From RH-AL1 sp965198715 (lineage in GTDB: Bacteria; Pseudomonadota; Alphaproteobacteria; Rhizobiales; Beijerinckiaceae): DNA of 64,000 nucleotides. The DNA lies in contig CBDAPV010000001.1 of NCBI GenBank assembly GCA_965198715.1, positions 1,736,001 to 1,800,000 on the forward strand, read 5' to 3'. Below the pieces are notes generated by a model that had not been told where the DNA came from, did no database searches, and was given only the letters and a program-made list of their open reading frames with translations. This document shows, piece after piece, positions 7,598 through 15,136 of the stretch. The translations under genes were made by a program, and so were the position numbers. How positions within the stretch are numbered: position 1 is the first letter of the stretch; each line of letters begins with the position of its first letter.

Positions 7598-8827
7598 TCA
7601 GAGGTCGGGGGCGGTCGGCAGCACCACGCTGCCGTCGAGGAACTTGGTCGGGCCGGCCATGCCCGGGTTGATGTCGAAGTCGAAGATCTCGGTCGGGATC
7701 CACAGCGTGGCGCAGGCGTTGGGCACGTCGACCACGCCGGAGATGTGGCCCTGCACCGGCGCCGTGCCGAGGATCGAGTAGACCTGCTCGCCGGAATAGC
7801 CGAACTTCTTCAGGTATTCGATCGCGGCGAGGCAGGCTTGGCGGTAGGCCACGCCGACGTCGAGGTAGTACTGCTTGCCCATTTCGTCGACGGAGATGCC
7901 ATCGAAGATGAGGAAGTCGGTGTAGTTCGGCTTGATCGGGCTCGGCTTGAAGATCGGGCTCTTGATGCCGTACTTGGCCATGCCGTCCTTTATCACCTCG
8001 ACCTTGAGGTGCAGCCAGCCGGCCATCTCGACGGCGCCGCAGAAGGTGATCTCGCCGTCGCCCTGGCTGAAGTGCAGGTCGCCCATCGAGAGGCCCGCGC
8101 CGGGCACGTAGACCGGGAAGTAGATCTTCGAGCCGCGCGACAGGTCCTTGATGTCCATGTTGCCGCCGTGCTCGCGCGGCGGCACGGTGCGGGCGCCGGC
8201 GGCGGCGGCCTTGTCGCGGGCCTCGCCCTTGAGGCTGCCCATGTGCGCCGTCGGCGCGAAGGGCGCGTTGGCGACGCCGGTCGGATGGTCGGGGTTGGCG
8301 GCGATGAAGTCGGTCTCGCGCTTGTTCCACAGCTCGAGCAGCTTGGGATCGGGCAGGCAGCCGATCAGGCCGGGGTGCACCAGGCCGGCGAAGCTCACGC
8401 CCGGCACGTGGCGCGAGCTCGTGTACATGCCCTTAATGTCCCAGATCGACTTCTGCGCCGTCGGGAAATGGTCGGTGAGGAAGCCGCCGCCGTTCTTCTT
8501 CGAGAAGGCGCCGTTGAAGCCCCATTCGGAACCGGTCTTGGTGCCGATGTCGAGGATGTCGACGACGAGCAGGTCGCCCGGCTCGGCGCCGGCGACGCCG
8601 ATCGGGCCGGAGAGAAAATGAACGATGGAGAGGTCGATGTCGCGGACGTCGGAGGCGTCGTCGTCGTTCTTGATGAAGCCGCCGGTCCAGTCGTAGGTCT
8701 CGATGACGAAGTCGTCGCCGGGCTTCACCGTCGCCACCATCGGGATGTCGGGGTGCCAGCGGTTGTGAACCATCTCGTTGTCGTAGGCCGACTGCGAGAG
8801 ATCCACCTTGATCAAGGTCTCGGTCAT
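7598..8827 (-). CDS. fmdA: Formamidase (acetamidase/formamidase family)
   Basis: Hydrolyses formamide (and possibly other short amides) to formate and ammonia in the cytoplasm. The 409-aa length and segments such as MTETLIKVDLSQSAYDNE, HNRWHPDIP, PREHGGNMDIKDL and SQGDGEITFCGAVE match FmdA. The frame is open upstream of 8827, but that extension reads through the promoter and tandem repeats, so the ATG at 8827 is chosen; it also aligns with the family N-terminus. It is divergent from the sensor-kinase gene and is followed by fmdB. It supplies nitrogen, and a C1 unit as formate. Confidence 0.95.
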   Translation of the reverse strand: MTETLIKVDLSQSAYDNEMVHNRWHPDIPMVATVKPGDDFVIETYDWTGGFIKNDDDASDVRDIDLSIVHFLSGPIGVAGAEPGDLLVVDILDIGTKTGSEWGFNGAFSKKNGGGFLTDHFPTAQKSIWDIKGMYTSSRHVPGVSFAGLVHPGLIGCLPDPKLLELWNKRETDFIAANPDHPTGVANAPFAPTAHMGSLKGEARDKAAAAGARTVPPREHGGNMDIKDLSRGSKIYFPVYVPGAGLSMGDLHFSQGDGEITFCGAVEMAGWLHLKVEVIKDGMAKYGIKSPIFKPSPIKPNYTDFLIFDGISVDEMGKQYYLDVGVAYRQACLAAIEYLKKFGYSGEQVYSILGTAPVQGHISGVVDVPNACATLWIPTEIFDFDINPGMAGPTKFLDGSVVLPTAPDL

Positions 8828-8907
8828 GCTGCGCTCCGCCTTGGACCCTCCAGGATCCGGTGTGTCGAAGGTTTGGACGGAGGATGCGGAGCCGGGCGGG
8901 CGCGGCA

Positions 8908-8926
8908 TATACGTAGGATCACGTAG
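8908..8926 (-). promoter_or_regulatory. Candidate operator upstream of fmdA
   Basis: On the minus strand it reads CTACG-TGATCCT-ACGTATA, matching CTACG-N7-ACGTATA exactly as at 6672-6690. It starts about 81 bases upstream of the fmdA ATG and lies in the divergent fmdA/kinase intergenic region, so it could control both directions. Confidence 0.5.
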
Positions 8927-8956
8927 GGGGAGGCGCGGCCGGGTCCGCCGTCTTCG

Positions 8957-9058
8957 CGCGCACGAAGCTGGCCCGCGCACGAAGCTTGCTCGCGCACGAA
9001 GCTTGCTCGCGCACGAAGCTTGCTCGCGCACGAAGCTTGCTCGCGCACGAAGCTTGCT
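8957..9058. repeat. Six tandem copies of a 17-base repeat
   Basis: Units of CGCGCACGAAGCTTGCT are repeated head to tail six times; the first unit (8957-8973) differs at its end (CTGGCC in place of CTTGCT), and the other five (8974-9058) are identical. Each unit carries the AAGCTT palindrome. The array lies between the fmdA operator and the kinase start, ending 5 bases before the possible GTG start. The near-perfect identity indicates recent expansion, so copy number probably varies between strains. It may set the promoter spacing or 5' leader of the kinase. Confidence 0.95.
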
Positions 9059-9063
9059 AACGT

Positions 9064-12000
9064 GTGATGGTCGCGATGGATCGCGGAGGCAGAAGGCGAG
9101 GCGCAGGGATCATGGCGGGTCGGCAGCGGATCGATCGCGCGCGCCGCGAGTACAACAAGTGGGTCGGCGACCAGACGCTGGAAGACTACGCGCTGCGTTT
9201 CACCGCTAAGCGCGCGCGGCGCTGGTCGGCGGCGCGCGTCGGGCAGACCGCCTTCGGCGCGGTGTCGTTCCTCGCGCTCGAGGCGGTCGGCGGCTCAATC
9301 ACGCTGAGCTTCGGCTTCACCAACGCGGTCGCGGCGATCGGCGTCTCCGCCCTAATCATCTTCGCCACCGCTCTGCCGATCTGCATCCACGCGGCCAAGG
9401 CCGGCGTCGACATCGACCTGCTGACCCGCGGCGCCGGCTTTGGCTACATCGGCTCGACCATCACATCGCTGATCTATGCCTCCTTCACCTTCCTGTTCTT
9501 CGCCATCGAATCAGTGATCCTCGCGATGGCGCTGGAGCTCTGCCTCGGCATCCCGCAGCCGATCGGCTACCTCGTCAGCGCGATCGTGGTCGTGCCGCTC
9601 GTGGCCTTCGGCATCTCGGCAATCAGCCGGTTCCAGGTCTGGACGCAGCCCCTGTTCCTGGTCCTGAACGCCGTGCCGGTCATCGCGCTGGTGGCGCACC
9701 GCCCACGGCTCGTCGCCGAGTGGGCGGGCTTCGCCGGCTTCAACCATCCCGACGGCGGCTTCGACCTCGTCGCCTTCGGCGCCGCGATCTCGGTCATCAT
9801 CGCGCTCGTCGTCCAGGTCGGCGAGCAGGTCGACTACCTGCGCTTCCTTCCCGCCGTCGAGGGGAGTGTCGGCGCGGTGCGGAGGGGCTGGTGGGCTGCG
9901 CTGCTCGGGTCGGGGCCGGGCTGGGTGGTGGGCGCCGTCCCCAAGTTGCTGGCCGGATCGTTCCTCGCGGTGGCCCTGCTGCACGCTGGCGTGCCGCGCG
10001 ACTTCGCGTCCGAGCCGCCGCGGATGTACGCCTACGCCTTCACTGACCTCGCCGGTCCCGGCGCCGCGCCGCTGGTGCTGACCCTGCTGCTCGTCGCGGT
10101 CTGCCAGCTTAAGATCAATGTCACTAACGCCTATGCCGGCTCGATCGCCTGGTCGAACTTCTTCTCGCGGCTGACCCACATGCATCCCGGACGCGTGGTC
10201 TGGCTGGTGTTCAACGTGCTCGTTGCGCTGCTGGTGATGGAGCTCGGTATCTACCGCGCGCTGGAGCAGACGCTGGCCTTCTACTCCAGCGTGGCGGTCG
10301 CCTGGATCGGCGCACTGGTCGCCGACCTCGTGATCAACAAGCCGCTCGGCCTCAGCCCGCCCGGCATCGAGTTCAAGCGGGCACACCTCTACGACATCAA
10401 TCCTGTCGGCGTCGGCGCGATGGGCGCGGCCATCGCCGTCGCCATCCTCGCCCAGCTCGGACTGTTCGGCCCGGTCGCGCGCGCCTTTGCGCCCTTGATC
10501 GCGCTCGTCGTGGCGCTTGTCGCCGCGCCCCTGATCGCCTGGGCGACGGGAGGCCGCTATTATCTCGCGCGCCAGCCGTGCCCGGTCGGCGCGACCGCCG
10601 CGGCGCAAACCTGCTGCATCTGCGAGACCGCCTTCGAGGCCGAAGACATGGCGCACTGCCCTGCCTACGACGGGCCGATCTGCAGTCTGTGCTGCACCCT
10701 GGACGCGCGCTGCCACGACCTCTGCAAGCCGCACGGCCGCTTCGCGGACCAGGCCGCCGGGCTGCTCGAGCGCCGGCTGCCGCGTTTCGCGCGACCCTTC
10801 GTTCGGCCGCATGTCGCCGAATATCTCGCGACGTTCGCCTTCCTCGGCGTGCTAGTGGCGGGCGTGCTCGCCTTGGTCGGCGTCCAGCTCGCCTCTGATC
10901 ACCACCTCGCGCGCGCCGCGCTGGTCGCGGCGCTCGCCAAGATCTTCGCCGCCCTCATGATCGTGATCGGCATCGCGAGCTGGTGGCTGCACCTCAACCG
11001 GCTGAGCCAGCGCCGCGCCCAGGGCGAGACGCTGCGCCAGACCGAACTCCTGATGGAGGAGATCGCGGCGCACGAGCGAACCGATGCGGCCTTGAAGAAA
11101 GCCAAGGAGGCAGCGGAGGCGGCCAATTTCGCCAAGAGCCGCTACGTGGTCGGCCTCAGCCACGAGCTGCGCACGCCCCTCAACGCCATCATGGGCTACG
11201 CGCAGCTGCTCGAAGGCGACGCCGGGCTCGCGGAACGGCCGCGACGCCAAATCGGCGTCATGCGGCGCAACGCCGGGCACCTCGCCGCGCTGATCGACGG
11301 GCTGCTCGATATCGCTAAGATCGAGGCCGGCAAGCTCGATCTCGCGCGCGACGAAGTGGCGATCCGCCAGGCCCTGGTGCAGATCGCCGACCCCTTCGCG
11401 ATGCAGGCCGCCGCGAAGGGCATCGGTTTCTTGATGACGATCGCGCCGACGCTGCCGCCGCTGGTCGCCTGCGACGAGAAGCGGTTGCGCCAGATCCTCA
11501 TCAACCTGCTCTCCAACGCCATAAAGTTCACGCACGAGGGCGAAGTCGAGTTGACGGTGCGCTACCGCAACCAGGTTGCCGATTTCCTCGTGCGCGACAC
11601 CGGACCGGGCATCGCGGAGAGTGACAGGGAGCGAATCTTCCTGCCGTTCGAGCGGCTGAACAGCGGCTTTGACGCCGGCGACACCGGTGGCACCGGATTG
11701 GGCCTGACGATCTGTCAGCTACTCGTTAACGTGATGGGCGGCGACCTCTCGCTTGCGAGCCAGCTCGGTGTCGGCAGCAGTTTCCGTCTCCGCCTGTTCC
11801 TGACGCCGCTGCAGGGCGCGCGCCGCGACGTCGCCGCCTCGCGCGACCCCGGCTACGGCCAGGCACGCAAGGTGCTGGTGGTGGACGACAACCAATCCCA
11901 TCGCGACCTGATCGTGGCCGCGCTCGAGCCGGAAGGGTTCGTCGTATCCGCCGCGGCTTCGGCGATGGAAGGCTTAGCAAGTGTCACGGCGGAACAGCCC

Positions 12001-12489
12001 GATTTCATCCTCCTCGACATCGCAATGCCCGAGATCGACGGCTGGACCCTGGCCGAACGCCTGCGGCAGGGCAGGCTTTCCAGCGCCAAGATCGTGATGA
12101 TCTCGGCCAGCGCGATGGAAGAGCATCGCGCGGCGATCGCCTCGCCCAACCACGATGCTTTCCTGATGAAGCCGATCGACTTCGAGCGGCTGCACGCCAC
12201 GCTCGCAGACCTGATGGCGCAGGAGGTGCGCCCGGCCGCGATGATCAGCTCGCCGCGCACGGTCGCGGACCTCGATCCCGCCGCCCGGCCGGCACCCGCC
12301 GATATCGAGCGCCTGATCGGCCTTTGCGAGGTCGGCTTCGTCGGGGGGCTGCGCGACGCCCTCGCCACCCTTGCCAAAGACGCGCCGCGCACGCGCGACT
12401 TCGTCGCCGTGCTGTCGGAGCGGCTCGAGGCCATGGACCTGAATGGTTTGATGCGCGAGCTCGAACGCGCCGGCTCGACGGTGCCATGA
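9064..12489 (+). CDS. Hybrid histidine kinase with NCS1 permease-like sensor domain
   Basis: 1141 aa if the GTG at 9064 is used; the ATG at 9112 is an equally good start, because homology to the permease begins just after it (RREYNKWVGDQTLEDYALR). Residues about 25-500 are a full NCS1 permease domain paralogous to the gene at 4943-6616. Residues about 515-560 repeat its Cys-rich tail (CCIC, CPAYDGPICSLCC, CHDLC). Two further membrane segments follow (about 590-640), then HisKA with the H-box SHELRTPLNAIMGY (His near 699), a HATPase domain (NLLSNAIKF, DTGPGI, GTGLGL) and a REC domain with the acceptor Asp in FILLDIAMPEIDGW (near 983). It probably senses substrate or flux at the membrane. Its stop overlaps the response-regulator start (ATGA). 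Confidence 0.93.
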   Translation: MMVAMDRGGRRRGAGIMAGRQRIDRARREYNKWVGDQTLEDYALRFTAKRARRWSAARVGQTAFGAVSFLALEAVGGSITLSFGFTNAVAAIGVSALIIFATALPICIHAAKAGVDIDLLTRGAGFGYIGSTITSLIYASFTFLFFAIESVILAMALELCLGIPQPIGYLVSAIVVVPLVAFGISAISRFQVWTQPLFLVLNAVPVIALVAHRPRLVAEWAGFAGFNHPDGGFDLVAFGAAISVIIALVVQVGEQVDYLRFLPAVEGSVGAVRRGWWAALLGSGPGWVVGAVPKLLAGSFLAVALLHAGVPRDFASEPPRMYAYAFTDLAGPGAAPLVLTLLLVAVCQLKINVTNAYAGSIAWSNFFSRLTHMHPGRVVWLVFNVLVALLVMELGIYRALEQTLAFYSSVAVAWIGALVADLVINKPLGLSPPGIEFKRAHLYDINPVGVGAMGAAIAVAILAQLGLFGPVARAFAPLIALVVALVAAPLIAWATGGRYYLARQPCPVGATAAAQTCCICETAFEAEDMAHCPAYDGPICSLCCTLDARCHDLCKPHGRFADQAAGLLERRLPRFARPFVRPHVAEYLATFAFLGVLVAGVLALVGVQLASDHHLARAALVAALAKIFAALMIVIGIASWWLHLNRLSQRRAQGETLRQTELLMEEIAAHERTDAALKKAKEAAEAANFAKSRYVVGLSHELRTPLNAIMGYAQLLEGDAGLAERPRRQIGVMRRNAGHLAALIDGLLDIAKIEAGKLDLARDEVAIRQALVQIADPFAMQAAAKGIGFLMTIAPTLPPLVACDEKRLRQILINLLSNAIKFTHEGEVELTVRYRNQVADFLVRDTGPGIAESDRERIFLPFERLNSGFDAGDTGGTGLGLTICQLLVNVMGGDLSLASQLGVGSSFRLRLFLTPLQGARRDVAASRDPGYGQARKVLVVDDNQSHRDLIVAALEPEGFVVSAAASAMEGLASVTAEQPDFILLDIAMPEIDGWTLAERLRQGRLSSAKIVMISASAMEEHRAAIASPNHDAFLMKPIDFERLHATLADLMAQEVRPAAMISSPRTVADLDPAARPAPADIERLIGLCEVGFVGGLRDALATLAKDAPRTRDFVAVLSERLEAMDLNGLMRELERAGSTVP

Positions 12490-13421
12490 ACGGCGAACTC
12501 GAGGATGCCACCGTGCTGGTGGTCGATGATGCGCCCGACACCTTGCGCCTGCTGACCGATGCGCTGGAGGCAGCCGGCATGCGGGTCATGGTGGCGCTGG
12601 ACGGCGCGGCTGCTTTGCGCTCGGCCACCCGTGCCATCCCCGACATCGTGCTTCTCGACGCGGTCATGCCCGGGCTCGACGGCTTCTCGACCTGTCGCCG
12701 TCTCAAGGCACTGGTCGGGTTCGATGCCGTGCCGGTGCTGTTCATGACCGGCCTTAGCGAGGCCATCGACGGCATCCGCGGTTTCGAGGCCGGCGGCGCC
12801 GACTACGTTACCAAGCCCATTGCCATCGACGCCATGTTGGCTCGCATGCGCGCGCACCTTCGCAACGCCCGCCAGCTCCTCGCGGCGCGCCGCGCTCTCG
12901 ACGCTACCGACCAGTTCCTGGTCTCGGCGAGCGGGACCGGCGAGATCCGCTGGTTCACCCCGCAAGGCTATCGGCTGCTGGAAACGCACTTCCTCGATGC
13001 GGATGGTAGCGCGCTGATGCTGCCGCTCGACCTCGCCGGCTGGCTGCGCAGCCGCGTCGGCGCCCGGCAGGGAGTCGACTACCGCGACATCGGCGACGGC
13101 GAGGGTGGGCTGCGCATCACCTTCGTGCGTGCGACGGCGGAGGACGAGTTCCTCTTCAAACTCTCAAGGCGGTCGGACAAGAATGACGCGGCGGTGCTGC
13201 GCGAGCGTTTCGGGCTGACGACGCGCGAAGCGGAGGTCGCGGCATGGCTCGCCAAAGGCAAGTCCAACCGCGACATCGCCGACATCCTCTCGCTGAGCCC
13301 GCGCACGATCGATAAACACCTCGAGATCGTCTTCGCCAAGCTGAACGTCGAGAACCGGACCGCCGCCGCCGCCCTCATCTTGGAGGCGATGCGCGAGCGC
13401 GGTGTCAGCCTTCGCACGTAG
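12486..13421 (+). CDS. Response regulator, REC plus LuxR-type HTH
   Basis: 311 aa. The N-terminal receiver domain (residues about 10-125) has the acidic VDDAPD pocket, the acceptor Asp in IVLLDAVMPGLDG and the conserved Lys in YVTKPI. The linker of about 110 aa is longer than usual for NarL-type regulators. The C-terminal LuxR HTH reads LTTREAEVAAWLAKGKSNRDIA, then LSPRTIDKHLEIVFAKLNV. The start overlaps the kinase stop by four bases, so the kinase is almost certainly its partner. It likely regulates fmdA and the permease, perhaps through the CTACG-N7-ACGTATA sites; that link is inferred. Confidence 0.93.
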   Translation: MNGELEDATVLVVDDAPDTLRLLTDALEAAGMRVMVALDGAAALRSATRAIPDIVLLDAVMPGLDGFSTCRRLKALVGFDAVPVLFMTGLSEAIDGIRGFEAGGADYVTKPIAIDAMLARMRAHLRNARQLLAARRALDATDQFLVSASGTGEIRWFTPQGYRLLETHFLDADGSALMLPLDLAGWLRSRVGARQGVDYRDIGDGEGGLRITFVRATAEDEFLFKLSRRSDKNDAAVLRERFGLTTREAEVAAWLAKGKSNRDIADILSLSPRTIDKHLEIVFAKLNVENRTAAAALILEAMRERGVSLRT

Positions 13422-13509
13422 GGCTTGCCGGCTTGGCCCCGCGCTGAAGTGACCCCCAAACTCCTTGGAACCGTTCAAAGGTTGTTGACAGCTAGTCGTC
13501 GAAGCCCAA

Positions 13510-13524
13510 TTAGAATGTTTCTAA
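13510..13524. promoter_or_regulatory. Iron control element (ICE box) upstream of mbfA
   Basis: TTAGAATGTTTCTAA is a perfect palindrome (TTAGAA-N3-TTCTAA) that closely matches the Irr-binding ICE motif described in rhizobia (TTTAGAA-N3-TTCTAAA). It lies 15 bases upstream of the mbfA ATG. A position this close to the start fits repression by Irr under iron limitation, as known for mbfA in Bradyrhizobium and Agrobacterium. Confidence 0.8.
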
Positions 13525-13538
13525 TCTGGAGCCGGGCC

Positions 13539-14495
13539 ATGAAGGTGTTTGCCGAACTCACCGAGCGCGAGATCCTCGCGCTCGCCATCAGCAGCGAGGA
13601 GGAGGACGGGCGCATCTACGCCGACTTCGCCGAGGGGCTGCGCGAGACCTATCCCGACACCGCCAAGCTCTTCACCGACATGGCCGCCGAGGAGGGTGAG
13701 CATCGCCGCATGCTCATCGACCTGCACGTGACGAAGTTCGGCGACCACATCCCGCTCGTCCGCCGCCAGGACGTGCGCGGCTACATTCCGCGCAAGAAGC
13801 TGTGGCAGGTGCGTCCGCAAGGCGTCGACACGGTGCGCAACCAGGCGCGCCAGATGGAGCAGGATGCCGGACGCTTCTACCAGCAGGCCGCCGCGCGCAC
13901 GAACGATGCCTCGATCCGCAAGCTGCTGGGCGACCTCGCCGAGGCGGAACTCAAGCACGAGCACGCCGCCGGCGAGATCGAGGCCAAGCGCCTGCCCGGC
14001 GACGTAAAGGTTCGCGAACAGGAAGACGCCAGCCGTCGTTTCGTCCTGCAGATCGTTCAGCCCGGGCTTGTAGGGCTGATGGACGGCTCGGTCTCGACCC
14101 TGGCGCCGGTGTTCGCCGCGGCCTTCGGCACGCACAACACCTGGAACGCCTTCCAGGTCGGCATGGCCGCCTCGCTCGGCGCCGGCATCTCGATGGGCTT
14201 CGCCGAGGCGCTCGCCGACGATGGCAAGCTGTCGGGCCGCGGCACGCCCTACCTCCGCGGGCTGGTCTGCGGCCTCATGACGATCGCCGGCGGCATCGGC
14301 CACACGCTGCCCTACCTGATCCCGAACTTTGTCACCGCCACCCTCGTCGCCGCGATCGTCGTCGTGTTCGAGCTCTTGGCCATCGCCTACATCCAGTGGC
14401 GCTGGATGGAGACCTCGCCGATCTCGGCCGCCGCGAAGGTCATGCTCGGCGGCGGGCTCGTGCTGGCGACGGGGGTGCTCATCGGGAGCGCGTGA
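13539..14495 (+). CDS. mbfA: Membrane-bound ferritin A (ferritin-like plus VIT1 domain)
   Basis: 318 aa. Residues 1-150 form a ferritin-like di-iron domain with ISSEEEDGRIY, EEGEHRRML, QDAGRFYQQAA and EAELKHEHAAGEIE, each supplying Glu/His ligands. Residues about 165-318 form a VIT1-like membrane domain with several hydrophobic segments (GLMDGSVSTLAPVFAAAFG; FVTATLVAAIVVVFELLAIAYIQ). MbfA is an inner-membrane iron exporter that protects against iron and peroxide stress in Bradyrhizobium and Agrobacterium. The ICE box immediately upstream supports this identity and Irr control. Confidence 0.93.
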   Translation: MKVFAELTEREILALAISSEEEDGRIYADFAEGLRETYPDTAKLFTDMAAEEGEHRRMLIDLHVTKFGDHIPLVRRQDVRGYIPRKKLWQVRPQGVDTVRNQARQMEQDAGRFYQQAAARTNDASIRKLLGDLAEAELKHEHAAGEIEAKRLPGDVKVREQEDASRRFVLQIVQPGLVGLMDGSVSTLAPVFAAAFGTHNTWNAFQVGMAASLGAGISMGFAEALADDGKLSGRGTPYLRGLVCGLMTIAGGIGHTLPYLIPNFVTATLVAAIVVVFELLAIAYIQWRWMETSPISAAAKVMLGGGLVLATGVLIGSA

Positions 14496-15136
14496 CGCAC
14501 CGACACGTCGCAACGACTTCGTGGGTCGGCTTGGATGGAAGCCGGTCCACACGTTACACGGCGAAGAGTGTTTGACGCTCTAGGTATTTTCCGAGCCTCG
14601 CCCATACCCAGCCTCCCATTTTAGGAGGGGTTCCGTGTGTCGGAGGAAACAGGGCTGATCATGATGCAACGCGAACACGTCGCTGTAGCCGCTCAGTACA
14701 TCGTCCACATCCTGCACGAGTGTCCGCGCCTAAGACGCGGGTGACTCCACAGAACGTAAAATGCGAGCGGGATCGATATTTTGGGTAAGCTTGAGCTGGA
14801 TTTCACTGCATTGTTGATTGTCAGATCCGAAACGCTCTTTGCTTTCCAGCACTCGCTAGTGCGCGACTTGCCTATTGGCGCGGCATCCAAAGAAGCAATG
14901 TTGGCTTGTGAAACGCTCCAACTTATGGCCAGCAAACTGTCTGCGCTGTATTTGAGCCGAGACCGGCTTACGGCGGAATACGAGGCGCGGCTTCTTTAGG
15001 AGAAATGGCGCCGTAGCTTGAGACGCGTATCGAGATGCTCGGCACCGGTATCCGCACCACGGGGACGGGCTGACTCTCTATGGCCTTCGGGAGCGCCGCA
15101 GCGGATGGCCGCGACGCTCACAGGCTGGAAGCTGTG
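14496..15136. other. Mostly non-coding stretch with weak small ORFs
   Basis: These 640 bases separate mbfA from the chemotaxis operon. A CCTCC/GGAGG mini-hairpin lies at 14612-14628. A 27-codon frame with a GGAGG site begins near 14660. A 72-codon frame (14781-14999, TTG start, MGKLELDFTALLIVRSETLF) has no recognisable family and a lower GC than its surroundings. Neither frame can be called a gene with confidence. Confidence 0.4.

Noticed and set aside
8957..9058. Possible CRISPR array
   Set aside because: Units are 17 bases head to tail with no spacers, so it is a plain tandem repeat.
14693..14999. Overlapping small frames on both strands
   Set aside because: No family similarity, low coding character, and no good start site; kept only as part of a non-coding stretch.
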